Source of the DNA: Adiantum capillus-veneris
Lineage: Eukaryota; Streptophyta; Polypodiopsida; Polypodiales; Pteridaceae
DNA: 64,000 bases
Assembly: GCA_014529385.2 (NCBI GenBank)
Contig: CM043968.1
Coordinates: forward strand, 5,593,001-5,657,000
Direction: 5' to 3'
Part shown: piece by piece, positions 11,471-22,462 of the stretch
Layout: each line of letters begins with the position of its first letter
Numbering within the stretch: position 1 is the first letter of the stretch
Made by a program: the position numbers and the translations under genes
The notes under the pieces: generated by a model
Told to the model about the DNA's origin: nothing
Databases searched by the model: none
The model's input: the letters and a program-made list of their open reading frames with translations, nothing else

Positions 11471-11985
11471 ATAGTCACAAAGAGCCAAAACAAGGCGAAA
11501 AAGAAAAAATAGCACCGCCAAAAAAGATCACACACGAACAAAAATCAAAAGCAAAAGGCAAAGCCGGGAAGAAGTGTACCGCACACCGAGGAAACACCAC
11601 AAACCGAGCAAATTGCACAAAAACAATAGAAGATCAGCCGAAAAAAGCGAGAAAAACAGCCAACTTGAGGCTATGAGCAGCAGAAACTTTTTGAAATTTG
11701 TGAAAATCAAACACTACAAATTAGATTCCAATCAGACGAACAGGGACACAACTCGCATATGATTGCAGATTAGGCTAATTAAAGCCCAGATTTTCATCAT
11801 TTTAAAGACCCATATCAATTCTGACAGTGTCGAGCTAGAGTTAATAAACTCTTGCAAGTTTGAAGAGCAGTCAACTGCAAAAGTGCTTTGGCTAAAGCAG
11901 TTTAATCGAAACCAAAGCACGAGAAATTCTGCTAATCAATGCCAAAATCTGCAAATTGATAGTTTTTGTAGATTGATCCAACATG

Positions 11986-12545
11986 GACTCTATTCGAACC
12001 GAGAATTCAAGTACAACAAAGCAAGCTAGTAGCAGTGGCAACATGTGCACAAGAGCAGATTTTACAGCTATATGGCTACAATGGGGATAAATTTTTGTAC
12101 ACAGATTCAGAAGGTTATAGATACTTAATGAGCAAAAGCAACATAGGAGCCAAGATCCTATTGATCAGACTAAAGAAAGATTCAGATAACTCCTAGATTT
12201 TCACAGGCTTCAGTGGAGCCAGGTATTGCAAGCTCAAAGATGAAATGCAGATAGAAGTTCAAAAAGTCAACCCAAGTGGTTATCAAGATATCTGCACAAG
12301 CCATCAAAGCATCCATTTAGTGCATATGCAATCAGGGTCATTGTACCTGGATTACAGTGGTCAGATCTATAGTCGAGAGCCAAAATTGCAAGATCCAACA
12401 GATCAGCCAATCGAAGAAAATCTAATTGGGGAATCAAGCCAAAGACGGTACAAAGGTTAAGATGGAGCAGTCTATAGCTTGATGCTTAGTGTTCTAAAAG
12501 AAGATGCCGACAACTTGGCAAGCATAGAAACAGGATCTCCTTTTC
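11986..12545 (+). pseudogene. X-region gag-like or accessory ORF fragment with Y/D/G motifs
   Basis: A frame starts MDSIRTENSSTTKQASSSG and is followed, after frameshifts and single stops, by LYTDSEGYRYLMSKSNIG and then (12245-12460) MQSGSLYLDYSGQIYSREP. The next in-frame segment has DGAVYSLMLSVL. The spaced pattern Y-x-D-x-x-G-x-x-Y recurs several times here and again at 13960-14010 and near 14500. I do not recognise the family. It is probably the N-terminal part of the reading frame that resumes at 13852. Confidence 0.4.
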
Positions 12546-13850
12546 AACCCGGGGGATTCACTATTAGTAATGGGGGGATGTCATTTGCGTGCATCAAAAT
12601 TAGAGAAACCCCCCTATGTACGGTATCTTACATGCTAACCTACCCCCCTACATACGGACAAGATATGGACGTTCTCGCAATGAGCCATCCCCCCTCATAC
12701 GGATTTTGCATGGAATGTAATGACCCACTATTTTATGTATATTAGTAACATAACAATTTTAGAAGCACATGCTTTTGCAAAATTACATGTTGGATTGCAT
12801 GCAAATGAACAGAATTGTACATTGTAGTGTGTTTTCATTTGCAATAGATGTTATGAGAACAAACCATGAAAAGCAACAAATATAATGAATACTAAATTAA
12901 AATAAATCAATCGTTTCAATGTAATTTGTCAAAAAACGAATAGCATTTTCCTTGTAAATTGATACAAATCTCAATCCACATGGGATTTTCATCACATAAT
13001 TTCTTTTTCCAAAAAAACTATCCACCTCATCTTGGGCTCCCACGTGGGATATAAGGATTATCTTACACAGTAAAATCAAACACATTTTCAATAGAGTCAA
13101 AGTAATATAACTTCAAAGTGGTGATATAACCTGCATATCATAGTACATAGAAAAGCTCCAATCATATATTCTAATCACACAATTACCAAAAGGCCATGTC
13201 TACATCGATAGGTGATCATGTACAAAACAAACACAAAATGAAAACTTAAAAGTAGCCTACCAAATTAACTTAATAACCCTCAAAACCAAACTACATTCCA
13301 AGTGCTAATATGTCATTCTTCTCATACTACACAATAAAAAAAATGGCATATCCATGTCATATGGCTGTCGTGTACATAAAATACATAAATCAAAACATCA
13401 AAATGAAATGTCTGAAGAGAGCTTCCTAAACCAAGTTCGCACCCCTTAATCAACATTTCACTTTGAAAGCTAGAAGAACTGAAAGTGAAAATTGATAGCT
13501 CAACATGGCACACTTGGTCAAGCCATATGACCATGTGACAAATTGAGACTATATTTGTAATTATATACAAAATAAAAACAGTGTGTATGTGTGACACATA
13601 GACCCAAGGTACACTAGACGTGTCTTAGCAAGAAACTATAGCTCAAGGTAACACACCCAATCAAGCCATATGTCCATGTGGGAAATTGAGACTATAGAAT
13701 TGTAACTACATAGATTAGAAAGGATGGTTCATTTTAGAGTAAAGAATCTATTATAGCCCATCCTCTCTAGAGCTGAAGGTTATTACGCGAGTGAACCCAG
13801 AAATCTGTTCAAATCCAAACTCTTCTCCATAAAAAATCAAGCTTCAATGT
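12546..13850. mobile_element. Probable insertion interrupting the ORF; no gene seen
   Basis: Coding-like frames stop at about 12545 and related ones resume at 13852. The intervening AT-rich sequence has no convincing frame on either strand. It starts after two purine-rich runs (CCCGGGGGATTC and AATGGGGGGATG). It contains a direct repeat near 13525 and 13665 (GCCATATGNCCATGTG then AAATTGAGACTATA). I read it as an inserted or unspliced segment, origin unknown. Confidence 0.35.
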
Positions 13851-13851
13851 T

Positions 13852-14790
13852 GTGACCGGACGAGCACATACTTTGACCAAAAACAGTCGTAGATATAGAC
13901 GAGAGTCTAGCATCTATGATGCCTTGGATCCTGAAACCACAGAAGCTCATATCATAGGTGACCCATGGGATAGACAGTATCAGGGCAAAGATAATGCTAT
14001 CTATAGCTTGACTTGGGGAATAATTTGTCATGTTTCAAGGAGATACACAAGAAACTATGCAGAAGGTTTATAGATGTCAAACATCAACAGTGCTACCCAA
14101 AGTGTGACTTCACAGTCCCAAAAGGTGAGACTAAACCAAAGCCAAACAATTTTGAACTCTTATAATGAAGCAGGCTATAGTGATCACCCTAGGAAGGGGG
14201 GAGCTGCAAATCCATCAAGCTCAGCTTATGTACCAGGAAATGCTACACCAGCTAGAAGCCCTAGAGCCTCTAGCCAACAAACCCCTTCAAAGCAAAAACC
14301 ATTGAAAGATCATATGGTTGTTGGAAGTTTCCAATTGACCCGGATTCCATCAGAGTCTGCAGACAAATGCTTCTATGAAGACCATCAGTGATAAAAGTTT
14401 CAGCTGATCTCCACAAGTCAAAGCCAAAAGCCGACAAGTCCAATAGTGTTCAAATAGTTACATGCGATCAAGCTCACATATGCATATCAAGATGCACATG
14501 GTAACGAATATCAGCAAGATCATGATCGTGTTCAAACCTCTATGGATGGCCCAACTGAAGTCAAAGACTATCTAAAGATGATGCAAAGCCTCAAGCTGCC
14601 AGAACAAGTGATAGAAAAGTCAAAGTCAATGGGAGCTAAAGTCCAGAAAGCTACACAAAGGTCACCACCAAAATCTCCTCCAAAGAGACAGATTCTTTCA
14701 AAAAGTAGAGTGGATCTATTAAGATCAAGGGTTAACCAGATGCAGGTGGACAATGCTCATCAATTGCAACCAAAAGGTGCAATATTATAG
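13852..14790 (+). pseudogene. X-region polyprotein fragment, Ser/Gln/Pro-rich
   Basis: Consecutive frames 13852-14073, 14074-14391 and 14542-14790 are separated by single stops or frameshifts. They read through SSIYDALDPETTEAHIIGD, QYQGKDNAIYSLTWG, a long Ser/Gln/Pro-rich linker with ATPARSPRASSQQTPSKQ, and a basic stretch RSPPKSPPKRQILSKSRVDL. Composition suggests a disordered nucleic-acid-binding linker between gag-like and protease-like parts. No catalytic domain is visible. Confidence 0.4.
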
Positions 14791-14938
14791 CCAATGGAGT
14801 CCACATCAACGGAAGCAAGTGATCAAAGCAAATAAAATGCAGATAAAGATCAACCAAAAGGTGCAATATTATAGCCAATGGAGTCCACATCAACGGAAGC
14901 AGGTGATCAAAGCAAATAAAATGTAGATAAAGCTCAAC
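14767..14938 (+). repeat. Tandem duplication of an 84-bp unit
   Basis: The sequence from CAACCAAAAGGTGCAATATT at 14767 is repeated at 14851 with only a few changes. Both copies carry the same stop codon (TATTATAG), so the duplication happened in already decayed sequence or at the end of a frame. Confidence 0.85.
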
Positions 14939-15070
14939 TAAAGGACATTGTCACAGCAAAAGCAGTCAATTCAGACACGAACTCTAAGATAATCAAGTGC
15001 AACATTGTTGGTGAAAACAAAGAAAATTTGTCAAGAAGTAAAGCTAGATTTTTAGTTAGATAAGAACCTA

Positions 15071-15280
15071 ATGTCTTTTCACACTTGGAAAAGATGTGGC
15101 CAACCACAGCTGGAAGATGCTCTTGAATTTGTGAGTATATCTGGAGACAAACGAGTAGAATGTTGGGGAATCATCTCCACCACCATTGAAGTAAGTTCAC
15201 AGATTATCATAGCTCAAGTCCATGTGATCACAACAAAAGATATGACAGACGACATCATAATGGGAATGCCAATGGACTAG
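15071..15280 (+). pseudogene. Retropepsin-like C-terminal half, first of two
   Basis: The 69-codon frame ends VSSQIIIAQVHVITTKDMTD and DIIMGMPMD. This matches the last strands of a gypsy protease, where a hydrophobic stretch is followed by D-x-I-L-G-x-x-W/M. The N-terminal catalytic Asp part is missing or out of frame upstream. Confidence 0.45.
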
Positions 15281-15540
15281 AAGATGTTAGAGATACAGAA
15301 TTCAAACAGGATGCAATCATCAGAGACATCCAAGAATGAAGACCAAGACTGGTCACCCACTGACGACAGCACAAGGTCCTCAAGCACAGCTCAAATGGAG
15401 ACCGATGCCAAAGCAAAGCTTTTTGAAGATGATTCATCTCCATCAATCAAAACTTCAAAAGAGCTTAAAGCAAATCAAGAAATATCAAATAGTGAAGATC
15501 AAACGGAGCAAAGACAACCACGATAGCTATTGAGCAAAGA

Positions 15541-16035
15541 ATGCCACCAAAGCTAGAAGTTAAGAAGAATGAGGTTGCAGACAACCTAGAAGGTATAGGA
15601 AGTCCAAAGATCAAGACATTGCCAATCGAATTAGTTGTTGTAAGTCAGAGTCTCAAGTCACCCTCGATAAAGACACAATTAGATCAAGATGAGACCATGG
15701 AAAAAGCGGGACAGACATCTTCGATAGAATCTCCAATGAGAATAGCTGTAGTTCTCAGCAGTACAAAAGGAGCAAGTGTCACATGTAATGCTCTATTGGA
15801 TAAAGAAGAAAATTGCAATATGGTTGCAGACAACATCCAAAGCATTCTAGAGATTACTCAGGGCAAGCTAGGTAATAGAGAAATCATGGGTAAGGCTACA
15901 AGTCAAGAAGAAATGGTTTCTACCCTTAGCATCCAAAATCATGAAGAGCAGGTGAAATTTCAGGTGAAGCGTTTGAAAGAAATGCCTACAGATGTCATCC
16001 TTGGAAATCAGTGGTTAGACCAACACAAGGCCTAG
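15541..16035 (+). pseudogene. Retropepsin-like module, second of two, catalytic motif altered
   Basis: Within a 164-codon frame, GASVTCNALLDKEENCNMVA corresponds to the C-x-A-L-x-D-T/S-G segment, with D-S-G replaced by D-K-E. The end, MPTDVILGNQWLDQHKA, corresponds to the conserved D-V-I-L-G-x-x-W-L of gypsy proteases. The upstream 70 residues are a charged linker. With the active-site triplet gone this cannot be an active protease. A similar protease-plus-linker order is seen in 29046-30977. Confidence 0.55.
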
Positions 16036-16171
16036 AAAGAAGATAAAATGCTAATACTCTCTTTTCCAAGAGGTAGCCAACAACAATTACAGGTACCATT
16101 AATGCTAGATTTAGAGTTGCAAAAAGTCACAAGAATCAAAGACAAATCTTGCAAACAAAGGTAAAGCTAAA

Positions 16172-16558
16172 GTGGAACTTCCTCCGACTAGCAAAAAAGG
16201 TGTGACAGCATATGCCTCTACATCAAAGAACCCTCATGGATCAGCTTCTTCAAGCTACAATAGAACAACATCAAAAGATGCTAAAGTCTACCACAGCTCA
16301 CAAGAGGATATAGAACAAAGATGGATCTCAAAGAATCTTCCTCTTGGACAAGGATTCTACACAGGGTATACAAAGATTTGGCTACTAGTCAACCACAAGC
16401 CAAGTGCAACTACACCAGACCTTCATGAAGATCTCAAGAGCTCAAAAAGACCTAGAGCTCAACAAAGTCAACAAAGGAGTTACAAAGGTCCTCAAGAGAT
16501 TTGGATTCCTAAGTCTTTTAATGCTCCTAGTCAAAAGTCAAATGTCAATGATCAATAG
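16172..16558 (+). pseudogene. Linker with W-I-P-K motif, related to the 29-31 kb accessory ORF
   Basis: A 128-codon frame, Ser/Gln/Lys-rich, contains GPQEIWIPKSFNAPSQKS. The same W-I-P-K spacing occurs three to four times downstream of the protease-like domain in 29046-30977. This suggests that both descend from a common accessory polyprotein. Confidence 0.45.
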
Positions 16559-17777
16559 AGGCCTACAACAACATCAAATACTCCTATCAACAGGTCTAAT
16601 TAGAGAATCAAACAAATAATGGAGTCTTCACAGTCAAAGAAGGACCACCCAACCAACGAGAATGCAGATTCAAAGATGATAAAATAGGTATGGCAAAAGA
16701 AACCTTCAATGCCAACTTGGTCCTTCACTAATCCTCTTTTTGAGGATTCAAGCTTACTTTTACCTGAAGAAATGTTTGTAGTAAGCACAAGAAGGTAAAA
16801 AGTCAAGTCGCCAGGGTGCAAAAAACACTCTTTGACATAGTTAGAGTCGGGCTGTTGAGCCATAAACTGAGCAAAGCATTAGTCCCAAAGCTTCAAGTCA
16901 TATTAAACTCTATGATAAGAGTCGTAGTTATTAGGATTACACTCAAGTTGGAAGAGTTAAGCATATCTAATTTGTGTTGCTCATGCTGGATGAGATGAGC
17001 ATAAGAGTTGAAGTCTATTAACTTACAAATGGTGGAGTGTCGTAGAGTCCAACACTCACGCACAGTGCACAGTAAGATGAGAGCACATATTCTTGACAAC
17101 AAAAACCATTCTTAAAGGGGTTCCAGCTTGCAAAGCCATGTCATATGCTTTTATAGCTACACCATCTTTCTAAAGAACCCCAAAAATCTTTCTTGTATAG
17201 CATATTGTTTTCCATGCATTTCTGTGTATGCATAAATAGGATGTCCCATTATTGGACATATGCATTAGACACTCTTTTTGCTTCCACCTATGCACCTTGA
17301 GTGGACTACAATAGGCAAACCAATGTTCCATCATGCTACCCTTTTTGTTGCCTTTTTAATTCCATATCTATCAGCAAATAATCCCTTGAGTACTTTATTA
17401 ATATTTTCCATGCTAAAAAGTACTCCAATAATGCGCGTATCCCAAAGGCACTTTTTTCCCACTGGGTTTTTTCCCTTCGATCATCCAGGTATTATACCCT
17501 AATTTAGAACCTCATCATTCTACTTCCCTTGTACATAATTTTCATAAATAAACAATAGCCTCATCATTATGCTATTACAACGGACAGATGCAACATCATC
17601 TCTCACATCAGACATATTCAAACCAATGAAGATGTTGCAGCAAATTGAACCTCATCAACAAATTCAACGACAATTGAAGAAATCAGCCCATCAACAACCA
17701 ATCAAAAAACTTCCCTTGCCTCCATGAACGCTTTTCAGCAGTGCCCGAGGACGGGCACTAAAATCGGAAGGGGGGAA
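16559..17777 (+). other. 3' untranslated region of element X copy 1, ending in a polypurine tract
   Basis: No supported gene. Its last bases, CGGAAGGGGGGAA (17765-17777), form a polypurine tract immediately before the LTR start TGTTAACTGAG. This is the standard arrangement for plus-strand priming at a 3' LTR. A TATA-like GCATAAATAGG and pyrimidine runs near 17230-17480 resemble positions 50-170. Confidence 0.6.
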
Positions 17778-18676
17778 TGTTAACTGAGTCAACGTCAGTT
17801 AACAGAAGCTGCTAAAGACCGAAGAAGTACAGAAGCACATCGTGGATGAATACGAAGAATCATTAAAGATTGGAGTTACACATTTTGCATGTTTTCCCAA
17901 AATGGTCACGTATTGTAAATTCCCGATTTATTTCAAGCCATTGTAATATCTTAATGTGTTACGGGCTCAATGGGAGTTCCAAGTTGTAAAGAATAGGTTA
18001 GTTATTGTGCCTAGGTTGCAGATTTAGTAAGTGGTGGAGCCCTAAAGGACTTGGGTGCCCAGACATTGCATATTTTTACCCTAGGTACATAAGGCAGTGT
18101 GTAAAAGAAATTAGGGTTCTCAAGCTCATTTGTTGAGAGCACTCTTTGGTGAGAGCTCTTGAGGTGTGTGGCTATGGAGTCCTTGAGCTTCTCCTTGCTC
18201 ATGAGACTTGATTAACACTAATCAATGATTCATTCTCTTTCACTATGCCTCTCTCATACTTCTTATGATTTTCTATGATGCTTAGATTAGCTAGATCTTA
18301 ACTAATTAGAGGTTAGCCCTCTTTTTCTTGTGTGTGCATGTAGCTTTCATTAAAGTGTGATGCTCGATAGATCTATGTGTGTGTGCTTGTGATTAGTGTG
18401 TTGCATGACAGGATTAGTGTTTTGTGTGTCTTGCAATTGTAGTGTGTGTGATTGGGTTGATTGGAGGTGAAGAGAAGTGGATATGGAGACTGCCCTTCAT
18501 TATGGCTTAGCTCCTCCATAGGCTGAGAAGCTCACCTCGTAGAGTTAACCATTTGTGTTTCCACGATTAGCTCACTAACCATGTGAGTGTTTCCATGCCC
18601 TATCCGGGAAGCTCATCCCTCAAGATTGATAATTTTGCTGGTCATTGGAGCTATTGCAATGATGGGACCCCCAACA
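17778..18676 (+). repeat. LTR of element X, shared by two tandem interiors
   Basis: It begins TGTTAACTGAGTC, ends GGGACCCCCAACA and is 899 bp long. It is homologous to 1957-3075. A polypurine tract stands before it (3' LTR of the element that starts at 1957), and X interior sequence with the same tRNA-like and gag-like blocks follows it (5' LTR of a second copy). It therefore serves as 3' LTR of one copy and 5' LTR of the next. Confidence 0.75.
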
Positions 18677-18691
18677 AATGTCCATGTCAAC

Positions 18692-18761
18692 GAGTGCGAG
18701 CTCATTTGGTAGAGTAAGAGCCTCTTGTGTCTAAGGTCTTGGCTAAACCCCCTTCATAGCT
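18692..18761 (+). other. tRNA-like sequence just inside the X LTR, copy 2
   Basis: It is the same as 3091-3160: A-box-like GAGCTCATTTGGTAGAG and B-box-like GGCTAAACCCC in the same order. No difference within this stretch is evident although the flanking LTRs differ by about 10%. Confidence 0.4.
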
Positions 18762-18802
18762 AGTGTGACATGTAGCCTTTAGGGAGTGTTCCCCTAGTCC
18801 AT

Positions 18803-19159
18803 ATGATGGGTTGGCCAACCTTATCCAACCAAAAACGAGAATTACCACAAGATGATAAATTATTAGCGCTCTTCATTGAGGGCTTGATGAATGAGAATCT
18901 AAAAAAGGACCTACATTTGAAAGCATGTACGATGTTTGAGCAAGTCACTAGAGAATCTCTATATCTAGTTGACAATTGTAAGGCTTACGGAGAGGTGACG
19001 AACAATGCAAATAACACGACTAGTAGTGTCTATTCTATGACGAGTGAGCCTACAACAAAGCGGGATGTTCAAACTCCTACCGTGCCAAGCATTGATCTAG
19101 TGGTCAAAGAAGTAGTGAGGAGAATAAACCAAGGCTATAAACAGAATCTAAATGAATGA
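18803..19159 (+). pseudogene. X copy 2: gag-like fragment
   Basis: 118 codons, homologous to 3210-3557. It contains LLALFIEGLMNENLKKDLHL and ACTMFEQVTRESLYLVDNC, which resemble the end of the gypsy capsid domain. It is preceded by stops and followed by a stop before the zinc-knuckle frame. Particle assembly by this fragment is not expected. Confidence 0.6.
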
Positions 19160-19332
19160 AAACAACAAATGAGGGTTGGAGACACTTGTGGAGGGGATTA
19201 TCGACCCCATGGTGTAACATTCAAATGATTGCAACGTATACTAGGGCAACAACCACCTCTTTTGAATGATAGAAGAGTAGTAGTCAACTATACTCAACCA
19301 TCGTATGTTCACACACGAAGAATCATGACTCC

Positions 19333-19572
19333 ATGGACAAGAACGCCTTAATGTTCATAGCCAATAAAGATTATGGTTCAAAGACCATTCTTACTAGGAA
19401 AGAACAACCGTCAGCTACATCACTAGCTACACAACAAGTGGGACCATGCTACGAGTGTGGATGCAACCATTGGCCAATAAATTTCCCTCATCGAGTTAAG
19501 AACGTGGAGATTTTTGGATATTGTTTAGAATGTGTTGATACACATCTAATTCTTAACTTTCCAAACCATTGA
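19333..19572 (+). pseudogene. X copy 2: paired zinc knuckles with last Cys changed to Phe
   Basis: The frame contains GPCYECGCNHWPINFPHRV and GYCLECVDTHLILNFPNH. Each has C-x2-C and His in nucleocapsid spacing, but both final Cys positions are Phe, as in copy 1. Because the same two substitutions occur in both copies, they were probably present in the source element and not acquired after insertion. Confidence 0.6.
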
Positions 19573-19691
19573 AACAACAAGGGAAAAACAACAACGTACA
19601 TTGTAGGAGTGTTATCTTCTTCAAGAGGATCTTAGCTAGAACCTACAGTTCCAACTCAAGAAGCTGACAAAAACACACCTATCAATTATGA

Positions 19692-20228
19692 ATGTATCTT
19701 GTCTATTCAAAGAGAAATCGAGAACATATCAGTGAGGACTGGAAGAAAATCATGGAAAGCCAAACGAGACAAAATAAAAACAAAGAGACAAAAAGAAAAA
19801 ACGGCTCTGAAATCGAGCTGCAACAAACCAAGGAGCAAATGAAACAAGAAAAGGAAAATAGAGAACAAACAGAGAAAGAAAAATCATTCAAAATATCATC
19901 GAGAGGTTCAGTCTTGGTTGAGAAAGAGAACAAGCACTTAGATTCCATTCTGCAAGCCTACAAGATGAGGCTAAAAAACAACCAAACACTAGAACAAATA
20001 TTGTTGACCTATCCTCATCCTGAAATTGAAACCAAACAAGTGGAAATGTGCAGAAGGTTCACAGAGATAGCTCAAGCTCTAATGCATACAAATACATTGA
20101 AGATCCTCAAGCAAGTAGTGCCTATGACAAGAAAGGAGAACGAAAATGCACTAAAAGAAAACAACACGGGTGAACCGACCACATTAGGGAAAATTTGGAC
20201 TCTCAAGGGGCCCTATAAGGAGGTTTGA
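19692..20228 (+). pseudogene. X copy 2: coiled-coil segment (178 codons, open)
   Basis: One uninterrupted frame corresponds to the frameshifted 4057-4609 of copy 1. It is very rich in Lys, Glu and Gln (TKEQMKQEKENREQTEKEKS), then has the conserved LLTYPHPEIETKQVEMCRRF. It is likely an alpha-helical coiled coil. No family assignment is possible by eye. Confidence 0.55.
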
Positions 20229-20792
20229 TTTTGCCTCTCTTGTCCAAAGTGGGCAACCCGGTGAAGTACATAAACACTTTGTCAAAACCCTATCAACCAA
20301 CATGTCACCGGAAAGATATTAGAAAGTAGGCTCTAAATCCCCAAACTCTGACAAATTTGGAGTTGATTTGTAGAAGTTAAAGTTGTCACATTAAAAAATA
20401 GAATCTTCTAGAATATAAGGAATCTGATGGCATGCTATATATCAATGGATAGATCTCGATGATTACATTCTAAATCCAAAAGGTTCGACAATTTTTTATT
20501 TCATTTGTAAAAAATTTATCATAAGCTTATTTTGGACAAAAGAGAGAAATTCAAAGTCCTCATAGAGCCCCTTTGAGAGTCCTAATTTTCCCTAATGTAT
20601 TGGGAAATGAAAAGCCATTGGATATGAGGGTAGCTAGTAACAAACACAACATAGGAGGCCAAGTCTCATGAGACGTAGCCAATTCTTGAGTGGACAAGTT
20701 GTGGCCACAATCCTTTTGAGAGACAATCAAAAACTGCAAAGATGGTAGTGCTACTTTATAGTCAGCACCTATCACTGAAATCAATATGGAAC
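20229..20792 (+). other. X copy 2 interior up to the Y insertion, non-coding
   Basis: It aligns with 4611-5223 of copy 1 and breaks off after AACACGAG at about 20797. The continuation of copy 1 is found at 34784, so the 14 kb between are inserted. Confidence 0.65.
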
Positions 20793-21690
20793 ACGAGAAC
20801 TCACCTAACAAGATTTGTCAGCTAAGGACAAAGCTCGACCCGTAGGCGCGTGGAAGCAAGCATAGGGTGTAAATCTACACTCGACCGACTATTGACTACT
20901 TCCTACAGAGGTCTCTACCCAATGTCTAAGTTACAGCCTTCAAAAGTACACAGGAGGAGATTTCCTATAACGCTTCCAAGAGCCAAATACCCATCAGACA
21001 TTCTCGAAATGCTACGAAACTTGAGGGATATCCTATTAACACCAATAGGCCACTCTCCCTAAGGTCCGTGACCAGATATCCTACCCAAAAACACCTGGTG
21101 CAAAATCACGTAGGATGTCTGATAGGTTTTTGTAGGTCATCGTTTCTAAAAACTAACGTGCCTAATGTGTAGCTCTGCTCAATACGAACGCGTGAATATG
21201 CTGAAATGCGAAAATAGATACCGTTTGCTTACCGAATCGCTAGAAATAGCTCGCAGTTCAATCTCGTGAAGCCAAGTCGTACATGCGCAATGTAGGTGTT
21301 GGCGCGTAGCTCTCTCCGGGAGCAGCACTTCTCCGCACTCGATTTTGACCACCAGCGTGCGCGTAGCGTAAAGATAAACTCTCACTCTCTCTCGTACACA
21401 GAATGCGCTTCTCATAGACACCTCATAAAAAATGAACAAAGGGTTTTTTTCATTAAGATCAAAATTTGGTATAAATACCTTCCAAATACAATATCTCATG
21501 TTCCAAAGTAAAATCCTACTCAGTCTAATGGAAAAAATAATATACAAAATTGGAAACTTCTTGCAAGCCCCAAGTGTTTACAAATGAAATTATAGGTTTT
21601 TTCTTAATCAGAGAATGACTGCATAGGATTTCTTTCTTCTCGTATTCCGCCAGTCTTAAGTTGAGTGTAGCCACTAGCCTTGTGCTAACA
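20793..21690 (-). repeat. LTR of element Y (3' LTR, truncated at one end)
   Basis: About 898 bp, highly similar to 33896-34783. The end at 21690 reads GTGCTAACA on the plus strand (TGTTAGCAC on the minus strand). Next to it is CTCCCCCCCTCCTAG, a polypurine tract on the minus strand, so I read the element as minus-strand with its 3' LTR here. Compared with 33862-34783 it lacks the outer 34 bp. The break falls at ACGAG, a short sequence also present in the X target. A TATAAATA motif at about 21468 reads on the plus strand and is the one point against this orientation. Confidence 0.7.
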
Positions 21691-21701
21691 CTCCCCCCCT
21701 C

Positions 21702-22445
21702 CTAGTTCATGTCGTCCCCGACATGACAGTAGAGTTGTTGCTTCAGTGGAGGCTTTTGTGCATCTTCAAAACAGTCATACCGTGCATGCTGGGCCAGTAA
21801 TGTAGGGCCAAATATATCTGTATCGATGGTGAAGAATCCGGTGTAGAAGGATTCTTCAAAGGCCTTGAGATGGTATGAGGGCAAGAACATTATTCTTTGA
21901 TAGAGGGCATGTATCACCTCATGGCAAGGTTTTGCAGACAATTCATAAGCACATCTATAAGTATCTTGGAAGAAGAATATGCTGTCTGTAGCTTGTCCAG
22001 GTTTGAAGACTTCAAAGACTACCAAAAGGGTTTTACATATCTTCTTGAGCATAATGCAACCGAGGTTAGGTGAGCCAATGAACAATTTAATGGCACCCGT
22101 TAGGGTTTTCACCATGTATTACTCACTCATTCTCTCGCCTGCCTTCAAGCTTGGCAGCTTTGGGTAGTTGAGCCACGTGGGGTGGCTTCTCTTCAACAAT
22201 TCATGCTCCTTCCATGTCCGCATCCTTGGTAGAGGGCAAAAGTTGAGGTTGTCTCTGATCATTTTAGACGCCTCTACCAAATGTACTAAATACTGAGGGT
22301 ATTTAGTGAGCCATGCCTTCCTCCATTTTGCTTGAGAGTCTACAATGAGTTTAACCCCTTCTGGTTTGGTGACATCTTCATTGTACAGTGGCACTGTGGG
22401 CTCCTCTTTGATCCTCTTGTTGATTGTAGTAGCCTCATATTTGAG
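21702..22445 (-). pseudogene. Element Y: 3'-proximal ORF of unknown function
   Basis: Reading minus from about 22445, the frame contains EEPTVPLYNEDVTKPEGVKL, QAKWRKAWLTKYPQYLVHLV and, after one in-frame TAA (22121-22119), KTLTGAIKLFIGSPNLGCIM and YRCAYELSAKPCHEVIHALY. It ends a few bases before the polypurine tract. Around 245 codons, broken by the single nonsense codon and cut off at its N-terminal side by the chromovirus sequence at about 22455. The position next to the 3' LTR fits an extra ORF, as in some gypsy lineages. I do not recognise a domain. Confidence 0.5.
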
Positions 22446-22462
22446 AAGAGGATAGGGGAGAG

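Noticed and set aside
21179-21547. Minus-strand frame of 122 codons in the Y LTR
   Set aside because: It lies within LTR sequence, and a version occurs in the other LTR with different frame limits. No protein features.
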